Origin: Zoogloea sp. 1C4
GTDB taxonomy: Bacteria; Pseudomonadota; Gammaproteobacteria; Burkholderiales; Rhodocyclaceae
NCBI RefSeq assembly: GCF_009469605.1
Contig: NZ_SSXU01000001.1
Coordinates: 483,113 to 547,112 of the forward strand
Length of the DNA stretch: 64,000 nucleotides
Reading direction: 5' to 3'
Both the position numbers and the translations under genes were made by a program. Below, piece after piece: positions 36,992 to 46,873 of this stretch. Below the pieces are notes generated by a model, which did no database searches, had not been told where the DNA came from, and saw only the letters and a program-made list of their open reading frames with translations. Every line of letters starts with the position of its first letter. Positions within the stretch are counted from its first letter, which is position 1.

Positions 36992-39223
36992 GTGGTCGAC
37001 GAACACAACGAAATCCTGTTCTGCGCCGAGGATGAAAGCCGTGCCCCCTTCCAGCCCGGCTGGAAGGTACTGATCGTCGACGACGAAGACGATGTCCACC
37101 AGGCCACGGTGTTCGCGATGCGCAACCTGCCCATCGCCGGGCGCCCCCTCGATTTCCTCCACGCCCACAGCGCCGCCGAGGCCCGCCAAATCCTCGCCAC
37201 GCACACCGACATCGCGGTGGTCCTCCTCGACGTGGTGATGGAAGAGGTCAACGCCGGGCTCGAACTCGTCCGCCACATCCGCGACGAACTTGGCCAGCAG
37301 GAGATCCGCATCATCCTGCGCACCGGCCAGCCGGGCTACGCGCCGGAAATGGAAGTGGTCCGCGACTACGACATCAACGACTACAGGACCAAGTCCGAGC
37401 TCACCCGCATCAAGCTCTACACCACGCTCACCGCGGCAATCCGCTCCTACAGCCAGCTCCACATCATCTCGGCGAGCCGGCGGGGCCTCGACCTCATCGT
37501 CCAGGGCAGCGCCCGCCTGATGGCCGAGCGGGGCATCAGTGATTTCGCCGCCGGCGTCATCACCCAGATCACCGGCCTGCTCGGCCTGCCGACCGAGGGT
37601 CTGATCATCACCCGCCGCCAGAACAGCGGGCCGATCGATGCGGCCAACCTGCGGGTGGTAGCCGCCGTCGGGCGCTATTTGGGTCTGATCAACCAGCCCC
37701 TCGACCGGCTTGAGGACGGCGAGGTGCGCGGCATGCTCATCAAGAGCCTGGCCGACGAGACCAGCCTCTTCAACGGCACGCGCACCGTGCTGCTCTTCGG
37801 CGGCCGCTCCGGCATGATGATGGCGGCCTACATCGACACCGTGACGCCGCTCGCCGACACCGACCAGCAGCTCATCGACGTGTTCTGCACCAACATGGCG
37901 GTGTGCCTCGACAACCTCGACCTGCTCGCCCAGCTCAACGCGTCGGCCTTCGTCGACCCGCAGCTGCGCCTGCCCAACCGCACCCGGCTGGTCCAGGAGA
38001 TCGACCACCGCCGGCGCCAGGGCGGCGACGAGCTGCTCATCCTCCTCAACCTCGACCACTTCTCCGAGACCAACGAAGCCCTCGGCCACCCCTACGGCGA
38101 CCGCATCCTGCGCGCCGTGGCCGACCGGCTGGTGGAGCACTGCGCCCGCCAGATCATGGTCGCCCGCGTGCACGGCGACACCTTCGGCCTGCTCGGCCCC
38201 CGCGCGCTGCTCAATCCCGAAGCCATCGCCGGGCTGTTCCAGGAGCCCTTCGAGATCGACCTCACCGAGCAGATGATCTCCGCCAGCCAGGGCTGCGTGA
38301 TGCTGACCGAAGTGCCCGGCGACGGCGCCGATACCCTCAAGAACGCCACCATCGCCCTCAAGCGCGCCAAGGCCAGCGGGCTCGGCAGCTACTGCTTCTA
38401 CGACCGCGAGATGGGCACCGAGGTGCAGGAGCGCGTGCGCCTCTTGCGCAACCTGCGCAGCGCCTTCCAGCACGACCGCCTGTTCCTGTGTTTCCAGCCC
38501 CAGATCAATCTTGCCGATGGCCGCATCGTCGGTGCCGAGGCGCTGCTGCGCTGGAAGGCCGAGAGCGGCGAACTGATCCCGCCCGAGCGCTTCATCGCCA
38601 TCGCCGAATACTCCGGGCTGATCGTCGACATCGGCCAGTGGGTGCTGCGCAACGCCTGCCATCGTCAGGTCGCCCTCACCGAGGCCGGCTTCGCCGGTTT
38701 CCGGATGGCGGTGAATGTCTCCCTCGCCCAGTTCCGCCACCCGCGCTTCATCCAGACGCTCCAGGGCGCCATTGCCGACACCGGCATCAATCCTGCCCTG
38801 CTCGAACTCGAGATCACCGAATCCATGGCGATGCTGGAGCCCGACTACATCACCGGCGTCATCCGCTAGGTGAAGGCGCTGGGGATCAGCGTGGCTGTCG
38901 ATGATTTCGGCACCGGCTTCTCGTCCCTGTCCTACCTCCAGCAGCTCGACGTGGACCGGCTGAAGATCGACCGGGGCTTCATCCGCGCCATGCAGACCAC
39001 CAGCGGCGCCGGCGGAAGCATCGCCCAGACAGTCATCCAGCTTGGCCGCAACCTCGGGCTCAGCGTGATCGCCGAAGGCGTCGAGACGGTCGCCCAGGCC
39101 AACGCACTGCACCAGCTCGGCTGCGACGAGGCCCAGGGCTTCCTCTTCGCGCGGCCGATGGAAAGCACCGAACTCGCCGCCTGGCTCGCCGGGCTGCGCG
39201 ACGGCTACCCGCTCCCCTACTGA
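36992..39223 (+). pseudogene. REC-GGDEF-EAL response regulator interrupted by in-frame TAG
   Basis: Reads as one 743-residue c-di-GMP phosphodiesterase response regulator except for a TAG at 38867-38869 (codon 626). Domains: REC (about 25-150, phospho-acceptor Asp80 in VVLLDVVMEEV), a DUF3369-like region (about 170-320), a degenerate GGDEF (HGDTF instead of GGDEF, about 330-480), and EAL from about 490. EAL catalytic pieces lie on both sides of the stop: GAEALLRWK and EITES before; DDFGTGFSSL, KIDRGFI and AEGVET after. Family context at the stop (VIR-x-VKALGI) suggests CAG to TAG. The GTG start at 36992 has GGAGG just upstream; an ATG at 36980 is possible. It could be a true nonsense allele or a sequence error. 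Confidence 0.8.
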
Positions 39224-39224
39224 G

Positions 39225-41276
39225 GTGCGCCCCTTGCACATCCTGCTGATCCGCTTCGCCGCCGGGCTCGTCCTTCTCGGCGGCCTGCTCCCGACGGCAG
39301 TGGCCGGCAACATCGTGCGCCTCGCCGCCATCGAGCGGGAACCCTACGCCGGTGCCACCCTGCCCGACCAGGGCTACGTACCCGAAGTCGCCCGGGCCGC
39401 CTTCGCCCGCAGCGGGTATCAGGTCCAGACCAGCTTCTACCCCCCCGACCGGGCCCGCCACATGGCCGAATCCGGCGAGGTGGACGGCTGGATGCCGGTT
39501 CATGCCGACCCAGCCCTGAAGTCCGAATATCTCCTCTCCGCCCCGCTGCCCGGCGACCAGCTGGGGCTGCTCAAGCGCAAGGATTCCCCGATCCGTCTGC
39601 CCGCCGATGCCGCCCGCCGTCCGGCCGCCGCCCTCGAAGCCCTGGCCGACCGGCGCTTCGGAATCACCCGCGGCAGCCTCTCCGGCGCAGCAGCGGCCGC
39701 CGTCGCCCCGCTGCGCACCGAGCGGGTCGCCCTCGATCTGCAGAACCTCGACAAGCTCGCCAATGGCCGGATTGATCTGGTGCTGATCGACAAGTACCTC
39801 GCCGCCGACCTGATGGCCCTGCAGCGCCCCCAGTACATCGGCAAGCTGGAATTCCTGTCGCCGGTGCTGTTTCCCAGCAGTTTCCACCTGGCCTTTCCCG
39901 TCAGCAGCCCTCGCCACGCCGAATTGCAGCAGGCCTTCGACGCCGGCCTCAAGGCCCTCGAGAAGGACGGCAGCCTGGGCCGCATCCTCGCCCGCCACGG
40001 GCTCTCGGTACCTGCCAGCCCCAAGGGCAAAGGCGTCCGCATCACCATCGGCACCGTCAACAACCCGGACATGCAGATCATGCAGCGCCTGTCCCGGCAG
40101 TTTGAAAAGACGCATCCCGGGATCGAGCTCGAATGGCGCGTGCTCGAAGAAAACATCCTGCGCCGCCGCACCCTCAGCGACCTCGCCATCGCCGACGGCC
40201 AGTTCGACGTGATCACCATCGGCCCCAACGAAGCCCAGACCTGGCGCAACGGCTGGCTCACCCCGATCACCGGCCTGCCGGCCAGCTACGACCTCGACGA
40301 CATCCTGCCCAACGTCCGCCAGCAGCTCACCGTGGGCGACACCCTCTACGCCCTGCCCTTCTACGCCGAGAGCTCGATGACCTACTACCGGGCCGATCTC
40401 TTCCGCCAGGCCGGGCTGGTGATGCCGGCGCGGCCCACCATCAAGGATATCCAGCGGTTCGCCCGCCAGCTCCATCACCCCGAGCAACAGCAGTACGGCA
40501 TCTGCCTGCGCGGCCGCCCCGGCTGGGGCGAGAACATGGCCACCGTCAGCACCCTGGCCAACACCTTTGGCGGCCGCTGGTTCCGGCCCGACTGGACGCC
40601 CGAGATCGACTCGCCCGAATGGATCAGGGCCGTCGACTGGTATCTCGACACCCTCCGCAACTACGGCCCGCCCCACCCCGAGCGCAACGGCTTCAACGAA
40701 AACCTGCGGCTCTTCGCCGACGGACGCTGCGCCATCTGGATCGACGCCACCGTGGCCGCCGGCAGCCTCTACAACCCGAAGGAATCGAAAGTCGCCGGGG
40801 TGCTGGGCTATGCCCCGGCGCCGGTGGCGGTCACGGTGCGGGGCGCCCACTGGCTGTGGACCTGGGCGCTGGCGATCCCCGCCTCCACCACCAAGCAGCA
40901 GGCGGCGCTGGCGTTCATCACCTGGGCCACGTCAAAGGATTACATCCGCCTGGTTGCCGCCGACCAGGGCTGGGTTGCCGCGCCACCGGGCACCCGCAGG
41001 TCCACCTACCAGAACCCGGCCTACAAGGCCGCCGCACCGTTCTCCGGTTTCGTGCTCGACGCCCTCGCCACCGCCGACCCGCGCAACCCGACCCTGCGGG
41101 CAGTGCCTTACACCGGCATCCAGGTGCTGTCGATTCCCGAATTCCCGGCCATCGGCAACGCCGTGGGCCAGGAGATCGCCCAGGCCCTCACCGGCGGCCA
41201 GAGCGCGGCGCAGACGATGCACCGGGCCCAGGCCCGCACGGTGAAGCAGATGCGGGATTCCGGCTACCTGCCCTGA
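39225..41276 (+). CDS. Fused two-domain periplasmic substrate-binding protein (SBP_bac_3 + SBP_bac_1)
   Basis: Periplasmic protein of 683 residues with a signal peptide (LLIRFAAGLVLLGGLLPTAVAG). Residues about 28-265 resemble amino-acid-type family-3 binding proteins (EREPYAGATLPDQGYVPEV, EVDGWMPVHADP). Residues about 270-683 resemble sugar/polyol family-1 binding proteins (FDVITIGPNEAQTWRNGWL, YALPFYAESSMTYYRADLF, GRPGWGENMATVSTLANTFG, FADGRCAIWIDATVAAGS). No membrane anchor or signalling domain follows, and no ABC permease is nearby. The GTG start is 1 bp after the stop of the EAL regulator gene, so they are co-translated, suggesting a sensing role. Such a fusion is unusual. Confidence 0.85.
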   Translation: MRPLHILLIRFAAGLVLLGGLLPTAVAGNIVRLAAIEREPYAGATLPDQGYVPEVARAAFARSGYQVQTSFYPPDRARHMAESGEVDGWMPVHADPALKSEYLLSAPLPGDQLGLLKRKDSPIRLPADAARRPAAALEALADRRFGITRGSLSGAAAAAVAPLRTERVALDLQNLDKLANGRIDLVLIDKYLAADLMALQRPQYIGKLEFLSPVLFPSSFHLAFPVSSPRHAELQQAFDAGLKALEKDGSLGRILARHGLSVPASPKGKGVRITIGTVNNPDMQIMQRLSRQFEKTHPGIELEWRVLEENILRRRTLSDLAIADGQFDVITIGPNEAQTWRNGWLTPITGLPASYDLDDILPNVRQQLTVGDTLYALPFYAESSMTYYRADLFRQAGLVMPARPTIKDIQRFARQLHHPEQQQYGICLRGRPGWGENMATVSTLANTFGGRWFRPDWTPEIDSPEWIRAVDWYLDTLRNYGPPHPERNGFNENLRLFADGRCAIWIDATVAAGSLYNPKESKVAGVLGYAPAPVAVTVRGAHWLWTWALAIPASTTKQQAALAFITWATSKDYIRLVAADQGWVAAPPGTRRSTYQNPAYKAAAPFSGFVLDALATADPRNPTLRAVPYTGIQVLSIPEFPAIGNAVGQEIAQALTGGQSAAQTMHRAQARTVKQMRDSGYLP

Positions 41277-41301
41277 CCAGGCCGCAGCCCCCCGTCAGCA
41301 C

Positions 41302-42915
41302 TCAGGCCGCCGGGCGCTCCGGCGCCGTCAGGGGGATCGCCACACGAAACTCTGCCCCCCGCCCCGGCTCGCTCACCACGTCAATGGTGCCGCCCAGCAA
41401 CCCCATCACGATGTTGCGGGCGATGTGCAGCCCCAGGCCCGACCCGCCCTGCCCCATCTTCGTCGTGACGAAAGGCTCGAACAAGCGCCGACGCACCTCC
41501 GGCGCAATCCCCACGCCGTCATCCCGCAGCACCAGCAGCAGCTGGCCGTCATCCCGCAGGTGTGCGCTGATCGTCACGCAGCCCGACGTCCGCCCGACGA
41601 AGGCGTGAGTCAGCGCATTGAGCACCAGATTGGTCAGCACCTGCCCGAGGGGGCCAGGGTAGCTGTCCATGCTCACCTCGGCCAGATCGGTCTCGATGCG
41701 GTAAGGCGTATGGTTGAAGCGTGGCCGGACCATGATCAGCACCTCGTCCACCACTTCGACCAGGCTGAACTGCCGGCGCATGTCGGTCGTCTGATCCACC
41801 GCCAGCTGCTTGAGGCCACGCACCAGATCGGCGGCCTTGGTCACGTTGCGTTGAAGGATGTCCTGCCCCTGCCGGGCTTCAACCAGATGCTGATCGAGAT
41901 CGGAGCGCCGCAGGGTGTTGGAAGCCACCCGTCGCTCCATCTCGGCAAGCTGATCCTCCAGCGTCGTCACCACCGTGATCGCGTTGCCGAGGGGCGTGTT
42001 GAGCTCATGGGCGACGCCCGCCACCAGGCTGCCGAGCGAAGCCAGCTTCTCCGCCTCGATCAGCCCGCTCTGGGTGCTCTTGAGCGCCTCCATCGCGCCG
42101 CGCAGATCGTCATTGGCTTTCGACAGCGCCTCGGTTCGCTCGGCCACCCGCTGCTCCAGCAGGGCCGACTGGGCGGTGAGCTCCCGGTTCTTGGCGTGCA
42201 GATCCTCGAAGGCACCCAGCAGCGCCACCCGCATGTTCTCCAGCGCGCGGGCCACGCCGCCCAGCTCGTCGTCGCGCAACGGGCGGATCTCGCCGCCCAG
42301 GTCTCCCGTCGAAAGCCGGCCTGCCGCCGCAGCCAGCGCCTCCATCGGCAGCAGCAGCCGGCGCTGCAGAAACGCCATGATGAGCATGCCGCCCAGCACC
42401 AGCATCGAAATGGTGATCAGCATGGTCCGCCGCACCGCATCCGCAGCCACCTCGAGGTAGGGCGCGGCGCTCATCGTCACCACCACCTTGCCGATCACCT
42501 CGCCGTTGGCGTCGATGTCCACCTCGCTGCGCATCACCGCGGCAGCATCGGCCGCCCCCGCCCCCACGTACTCGACAAACGGCTGGCTGCCCGCCCGGTC
42601 GAACACCACCACCGAGACGATCCGCCGGTCATCGGCCGCCAGCGACCGGACGATGCCCTCCGCGCTCTCCCGGGCGTAATCCCACAGCTGCCCCTGCATC
42701 GTCAGGGCCAGCACGCGGGTCGTGCGGGCCAGATCTCGGGCCAGATCGGCGCGCGCCCGCTCCTCGCCCAGGAAACGCTCGATGGCAAAGGTGGTCGCCC
42801 CTGCGGCCACCAGCCCCAGCAGCACCGCCAGCAGGGTGATCCAGCGCACCCGGGCCAGCAGCAGGCGTCCGCCCTGATGCAGCCTGGTCCGGTTATCCAA
42901 TGGGGTCTGACTCAT
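41302..42915 (-). CDS. Sensor histidine kinase
   Basis: Inner-membrane two-component kinase of 537 residues. Two transmembrane segments (about 25-47 and 165-185) flank a periplasmic sensor of ~115 residues. A HAMP domain (about 187-240), a coiled coil (about 240-290) and the kinase core follow. The H-box is SLVAGVAHELNTPLGN, the N-box LTNLVLNALTHAF, and the G-boxes DDGVGI and GGSGLGLHIARN. It belongs to the HELNTPLGN group often paired with stand-alone receivers. No receiver gene is adjacent on its strand. The convergent REC-EAL regulator at 37-39 kb is a candidate partner. Confidence 0.92.
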   Translation of the reverse strand: MSQTPLDNRTRLHQGGRLLLARVRWITLLAVLLGLVAAGATTFAIERFLGEERARADLARDLARTTRVLALTMQGQLWDYARESAEGIVRSLAADDRRIVSVVVFDRAGSQPFVEYVGAGAADAAAVMRSEVDIDANGEVIGKVVVTMSAAPYLEVAADAVRRTMLITISMLVLGGMLIMAFLQRRLLLPMEALAAAAGRLSTGDLGGEIRPLRDDELGGVARALENMRVALLGAFEDLHAKNRELTAQSALLEQRVAERTEALSKANDDLRGAMEALKSTQSGLIEAEKLASLGSLVAGVAHELNTPLGNAITVVTTLEDQLAEMERRVASNTLRRSDLDQHLVEARQGQDILQRNVTKAADLVRGLKQLAVDQTTDMRRQFSLVEVVDEVLIMVRPRFNHTPYRIETDLAEVSMDSYPGPLGQVLTNLVLNALTHAFVGRTSGCVTISAHLRDDGQLLLVLRDDGVGIAPEVRRRLFEPFVTTKMGQGGSGLGLHIARNIVMGLLGGTIDVVSEPGRGAEFRVAIPLTAPERPAA

Positions 42916-43047
42916 GATTTATCCACTTATCCTGAGCCGGCGAGACTAGCACGACCGGCCCCCGGGCGAACCACCGCGGCGGCCCATTCCAAGCAGGAAG
43001 CTCATGATATAGTTCGAGGTTTTCCCGAATCCGCCAGGGCCACGATC

Positions 43048-44152
43048 ATGGAAGCAGAACGCCTCAACGCCATCTCCAACAAGCTCGCCGACCTGAAGGC
43101 CCGGGAGCTCGAACTTCGGAGGTATCTTTGACTACGACAACAAGGCTGAAAAGCTGATCGAAGTCAGCAAGCAACTCGAAGATCCCGACATCTGGAACGA
43201 CGCCGCCCGGGCCCAGGAGCTCGGCAAGGAAAAGAAAGCCCTCGAAGGCGTCGTGCTGACCCTCGACAAGATCGAGCAGGGCATTGCCGACGGCAAGGAT
43301 CTGTTCGAACTCGCGTCCATGGAAGACGACGAGGACACCATGCAGGCCGTCGAGGCCGATGTGGCCACCGTCGAAGCCAGCGTGGGCGAGCTCGAATTCC
43401 GCCGGATGTTCAACAACCCGATGGACGGCAACGCCTGCTTCATCGAAATCCAGGCCGGCGCCGGCGGCACCGAGGCCCAGGACTGGGCCGGCATGCTCGA
43501 GCGCATGTACCTGCGCTACTGCGAACGCAAGGGCTTCCAGGTCGAGCTGCTCGAAGAATCCGAAGGCGAAGTGGCTGGCATCAAGAGCGCCACCATCAAG
43601 GTCGGCGGCGAATACGCCTACGGCTTCCTGCGCACCGAAACCGGCATCCACCGCCTCGTCCGCAAGAGCCCCTTCGACTCCAACGCCCGCCGCCACACCA
43701 GCTTCACCTCGGTGTTCGTGTTCCCGGAGGTCGACGACTCCATCGAGATCGAGATCAACCCGGCCGACGTGCGCACCGACACCTACCGCGCCTCGGGCGC
43801 CGGCGGTCAGCACATCAACAAGACCGACTCGGCGGTGCGTCTCACCCACATCCCGTCGGGCATCGTCGTTCAGTGCCAGAACGACCGCTCCCAGCACCGC
43901 AACAAGGACGAAGCCTGGTCCATGCTGCGCGCCCGCCTCTACGAGCTCGAGCTGCGCAAGCGCCAGAGCGAACAGCAGAAGCTCGAAGACGCCAAGAGCG
44001 ACATCGGCTGGGGCCACCAGATCCGTTCCTACGTGCTGGACCAGTCCCGCATCAAGGATCTGCGCACCAACTACGAAGTGGGCAACACCCAGGGCGTGCT
44101 CGACGGCGACCTGGACGGCTTCATCCAGGCCAGCCTCAAGCAGGGCGTGTAA
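43048..44152 (+). CDS. prfB: Peptide chain release factor 2 (programmed +1 frameshift)
   Basis: Recognises UGA and UAA stop codons and triggers peptide release. Translation starts at ATG 43048 and meets an in-frame TGA at 43129-43131 after 27 codons. The context CGGAGGTATCTTTGAC (internal Shine-Dalgarno, slippery CTT, TGA then C) is the classic autoregulatory frameshift site. After the +1 shift, reading resumes at GAC 43130 and continues to 44152, for 367 residues in all. The main frame holds the SPF recognition tripeptide ([12 protein letters not shown]) and the catalytic GGQ ([14 protein letters not shown]). This is not a broken gene. lysS, often paired with prfB, lies 8.8 kb downstream beyond the SMC-system genes. 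Confidence 0.97.
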
Positions 44153-44230
44153 GCCTGCCGGGGGATGCGGGGCGACGGCGCGCCGCATCCCGATCTCGGC
44201 CACCTCACTCCTCACCCGATTTCCATCACC

Positions 44231-45496
44231 ATGTCCCGTCTGCTCGCCTGGCTCGGTGCCGTCCTCCTGCTGCTGGTGGCCTCCGCGCTCTTTCTCGTCA
44301 GTCGGGCCCTTGAAGACCAGCCGCTGGTCACCGCCAGCGACGAAGTCTCGGCCGCTTCAATCTCCCGCGCCCGGGACATCCTGCGCCGCAACGACCCACG
44401 CCGCCTCGCCCCCAACACCACCCGCGACGTGCGCCTCGCCGGCAGCGATCTCGAAGCCCTCCTCAACTTTGCCGCTCGCCGCGGTATCCGCGGTGCCGCC
44501 AGCCTCGACCTGCGCCAGGGCGGCGCCGACGTGCGCTACACCGCCACCCTTCCGCGCCTGCTGGCCGATCTCGGCGTCGGGCGCTTCGTGAACGTCGAAG
44601 CCAGCCTCGGCGCCAGCGGCGGCAGCCAGATCGACATCGAGCAGGTGCGCATCGGCCGCATCCCGCTGCCCGGCGCGCTGTTCGAGGCGCTGCTGGCCCA
44701 GTACATCCGCCACACCGATCTCGCGCCCGAAGTCGCGCTGCTCAAAAAGACCATCTCGAAGGTCGCCATCACCCCAGCCGACGTCACCGTCACCTACGTC
44801 TGGCAGCCCGAACTCCTCGACTCCGCCCGCAACCTGGCCCTGAGCCCGGCCGACCAGCAGCGCCTCGCCGCCGCCCAGCGTCTGTTCGTCGACACCCTCG
44901 GCCGCGCCTCGCCCGGCAGCCGCAAGGTCGCCCTGGCCGACGTGCTCGGCCCGCTGCTCCAGCAAGCCGGTGGGCAGCCCGGCGCCGACCGCACCCAGGC
45001 CTACCGGGACGTGCTGCTCGTGACCGCCCTGCATCTGTCGGGCCGCAACATCAGCATGCTCATCCCCGACGCCGCCCGCTGGCCCAAGCCCCGGCCGGTC
45101 ACCCTCACCCTGCGCGAGCGGGGCGATCTCGCCCAGCACTTCGTGATCTCCGCCGCCATCGCCGCCCAGGCCGGCGCGCCCCTCGCCAAGGCCATCGGCC
45201 TCGACAAGGAGATCGACGATTCCCAGCGCGGCAGCGGCTTCTCCTTCGTCGACCTCGCCGCCGACCGGGCCGGCACCCGCCTCGGCCAGCTCGCCGCCCG
45301 AAGCCCCGAGCGCCTCGCCGCCGCGGTCGCCGCCGGCCTCACCGACGCCGCCCTGCTGCCGCCCATCGACGGCCTGCCCGAGCACATGATGGCCGACGAG
45401 TTCCGCCGCCGCTTCGGCAGCCCCGAGGCGCCCGCCTACCGGCAGATGAGCGACGAGATCGACCGCCGCATCGCCGCCCTGGCCCTGTTCCGCTGA
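44231..45496 (+). CDS. Membrane-anchored hypothetical protein upstream of the Wadjet-like genes
   Basis: Unrecognised protein of 421 residues. It starts with one hydrophobic segment (SRLLAWLGAVLLLLVASALFL) acting as a signal anchor or uncleaved signal. The rest is soluble, mixed alpha/beta, with a periplasmic-looking N-terminal half (LAGSDLEALLNFAARRGIRG, DLRQGGADVRYTATLPRLL) and an Ala/Arg-rich helical C-terminal half (SFVDLAADRAGTRLGQLAAR). No catalytic motif is obvious. The ATG at 44231 is chosen as it begins the hydrophobic segment. The gap to the next gene (kleisin-like) is only 12 bp, so it is probably the first gene of that operon. Whether it takes part in that system is open. Confidence 0.75.
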   Translation: MSRLLAWLGAVLLLLVASALFLVSRALEDQPLVTASDEVSAASISRARDILRRNDPRRLAPNTTRDVRLAGSDLEALLNFAARRGIRGAASLDLRQGGADVRYTATLPRLLADLGVGRFVNVEASLGASGGSQIDIEQVRIGRIPLPGALFEALLAQYIRHTDLAPEVALLKKTISKVAITPADVTVTYVWQPELLDSARNLALSPADQQRLAAAQRLFVDTLGRASPGSRKVALADVLGPLLQQAGGQPGADRTQAYRDVLLVTALHLSGRNISMLIPDAARWPKPRPVTLTLRERGDLAQHFVISAAIAAQAGAPLAKAIGLDKEIDDSQRGSGFSFVDLAADRAGTRLGQLAARSPERLAAAVAAGLTDAALLPPIDGLPEHMMADEFRRRFGSPEAPAYRQMSDEIDRRIAALALFR

Positions 45497-45508
45497 CCCG
45501 AGGCGCCC

Positions 45509-46873
45509 ATGTCTGACGTCCGCCCCGACAGCCACCTCCACGAGTTCCTCGCCCCCGGCGTCGTCGCCGACGACGTACCCGAGCTCGCCCCGCTGCTCCA
45601 CGCCCGGCCGCTGCTGGCCGCCTTCAGCACCCTCTTCCACGGCAGCGAGGCCGAGGTGCTGATGCGCCTGATGGTGCTGCGCGAGATCGGCCGCGAGAGC
45701 GAATCCCCCCGCTGGAGCCCGGATCAGCTCCGCCAGCGCTTCGCCTTCCTCGACCCGGTCAAGCTCGAAACCGCCCTGCGCCGCCTGCGTGGCAACGGCC
45801 TGCTGGAGATCGGCGAGGACAACCTCTACGCCCTCTCCGACATCGGCCGCAACGCGGTGGCCGCCATCGGCATGCTGGTCAGCTTCAGCGCCGAGGACGA
45901 CCTGGAGCTGGGCTTCCTCACCGCCCAGCTGGCCGGCCTGCAGGCGGTGGGCAGCATCACCCCGGAAGCCCTCGGCCACCTGCTCGGCAAGCTCAATGAT
46001 CTCGCCTGGCATTTCGAGGACGCCATCGCCTCGGGCTCCGAGTTCCGCATCGCCGACGCCCGCCGCAAACTGTCGGCCAACATGCGCTGGATCGAGAAGG
46101 GCACCGCCGTGCTGCGCGAGCTGCTGGCCGACCCTGAGGTGCCCTTCGACCTCGCCCGCGTCGCCCAGCGCATCGGCCTCGCCCAGTCGCGCCTCGCCCG
46201 GGTCGATGCCGCCTTCCAGCGCGCCGTGAACAAGATCGAAGCCCAGCGCGTCACCCTTGGCGGCTCGGGCATCTCGTCCAGCGACGTGGCCCGCTGGCTG
46301 CGCAGCCTGGATGCCCGCAAGCTCGCCGTCCTCGTCGACGGCGCCCTCGCCCCGGCGCCGGAGCTCACCCTCCTCGCCGGCGGCCACGAGATCCTCGACC
46401 GGGCCGAGCTCACCCTCTCCGAAGAAGCCCGCCAGATCGAGGCCGACACCGCCCTGCCGCCCCCCGAGGACGCCCCCTCAAACCGCGCCCCCGAGGCCGA
46501 AGACCTGCGCCTCCTGCAGCACTTCAGCCAGCGCCTGGCCAAACTGGCCGAGCCCGGTGCAGAGCCCGCCAGCCTCGCCCGTCTGGTGGCCGGCGGCGGC
46601 TTCCCGGCCTCCAGCTACCGCCTGTCGCTGCTGGCCCTGCTGGCCGATGGCGGCGATGGCGAATCCGGGAGTGCCGGCCCCACCGACGGCCCCATCGGCG
46701 AGTTCATGCGCCTGCCGCTGGACGTGCTGTTCGAAGCCGGCATGGTCAAGGTAGGCGAGGACGAGATCGCCCGCATGTCCGCCGGCCTCGTCGGCGCCCG
46801 CGGCAGCCTGCCCGCCCCCGAAGCCATCCCGGTCCTCGCCGACCCCGACGAACCCCACGCCCCCCAAGCCTGA
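45509..46873 (+). CDS. Wadjet-like kleisin subunit (JetA/MksB-like)
   Basis: Predicted MukF/kleisin-like subunit, 454 residues, identified mainly from position and fold features. Winged-helix-like segments appear near residues 55-120 (WSPDQLRQRFAFLDPVKLET, ALRRLRGNGLLEIGEDNLYA). A helical middle (about 125-290) contains RKLSANMRWIEKGTAVLREL, like the helical neck-binding regions of MukF-type kleisins. A Pro/Ala/Glu-rich linker (about 310-330) precedes a second C-terminal winged-helix-like part (GEFMRLPLDVLFEAGMVKV). Its TGA overlaps the next ATG by one base. The name follows from the gene order kleisin-KITE-SMC-Toprim; sequence similarity to a specific Jet type could not be tested. Confidence 0.7.
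   Translation: MSDVRPDSHLHEFLAPGVVADDVPELAPLLHARPLLAAFSTLFHGSEAEVLMRLMVLREIGRESESPRWSPDQLRQRFAFLDPVKLETALRRLRGNGLLEIGEDNLYALSDIGRNAVAAIGMLVSFSAEDDLELGFLTAQLAGLQAVGSITPEALGHLLGKLNDLAWHFEDAIASGSEFRIADARRKLSANMRWIEKGTAVLRELLADPEVPFDLARVAQRIGLAQSRLARVDAAFQRAVNKIEAQRVTLGGSGISSSDVARWLRSLDARKLAVLVDGALAPAPELTLLAGGHEILDRAELTLSEEARQIEADTALPPPEDAPSNRAPEAEDLRLLQHFSQRLAKLAEPGAEPASLARLVAGGGFPASSYRLSLLALLADGGDGESGSAGPTDGPIGEFMRLPLDVLFEAGMVKVGEDEIARMSAGLVGARGSLPAPEAIPVLADPDEPHAPQA

Noticed and set aside
43048..43131. prfB as a frameshifted pseudogene
   Set aside because: The stop is the programmed frameshift site with correct surrounding sequence.
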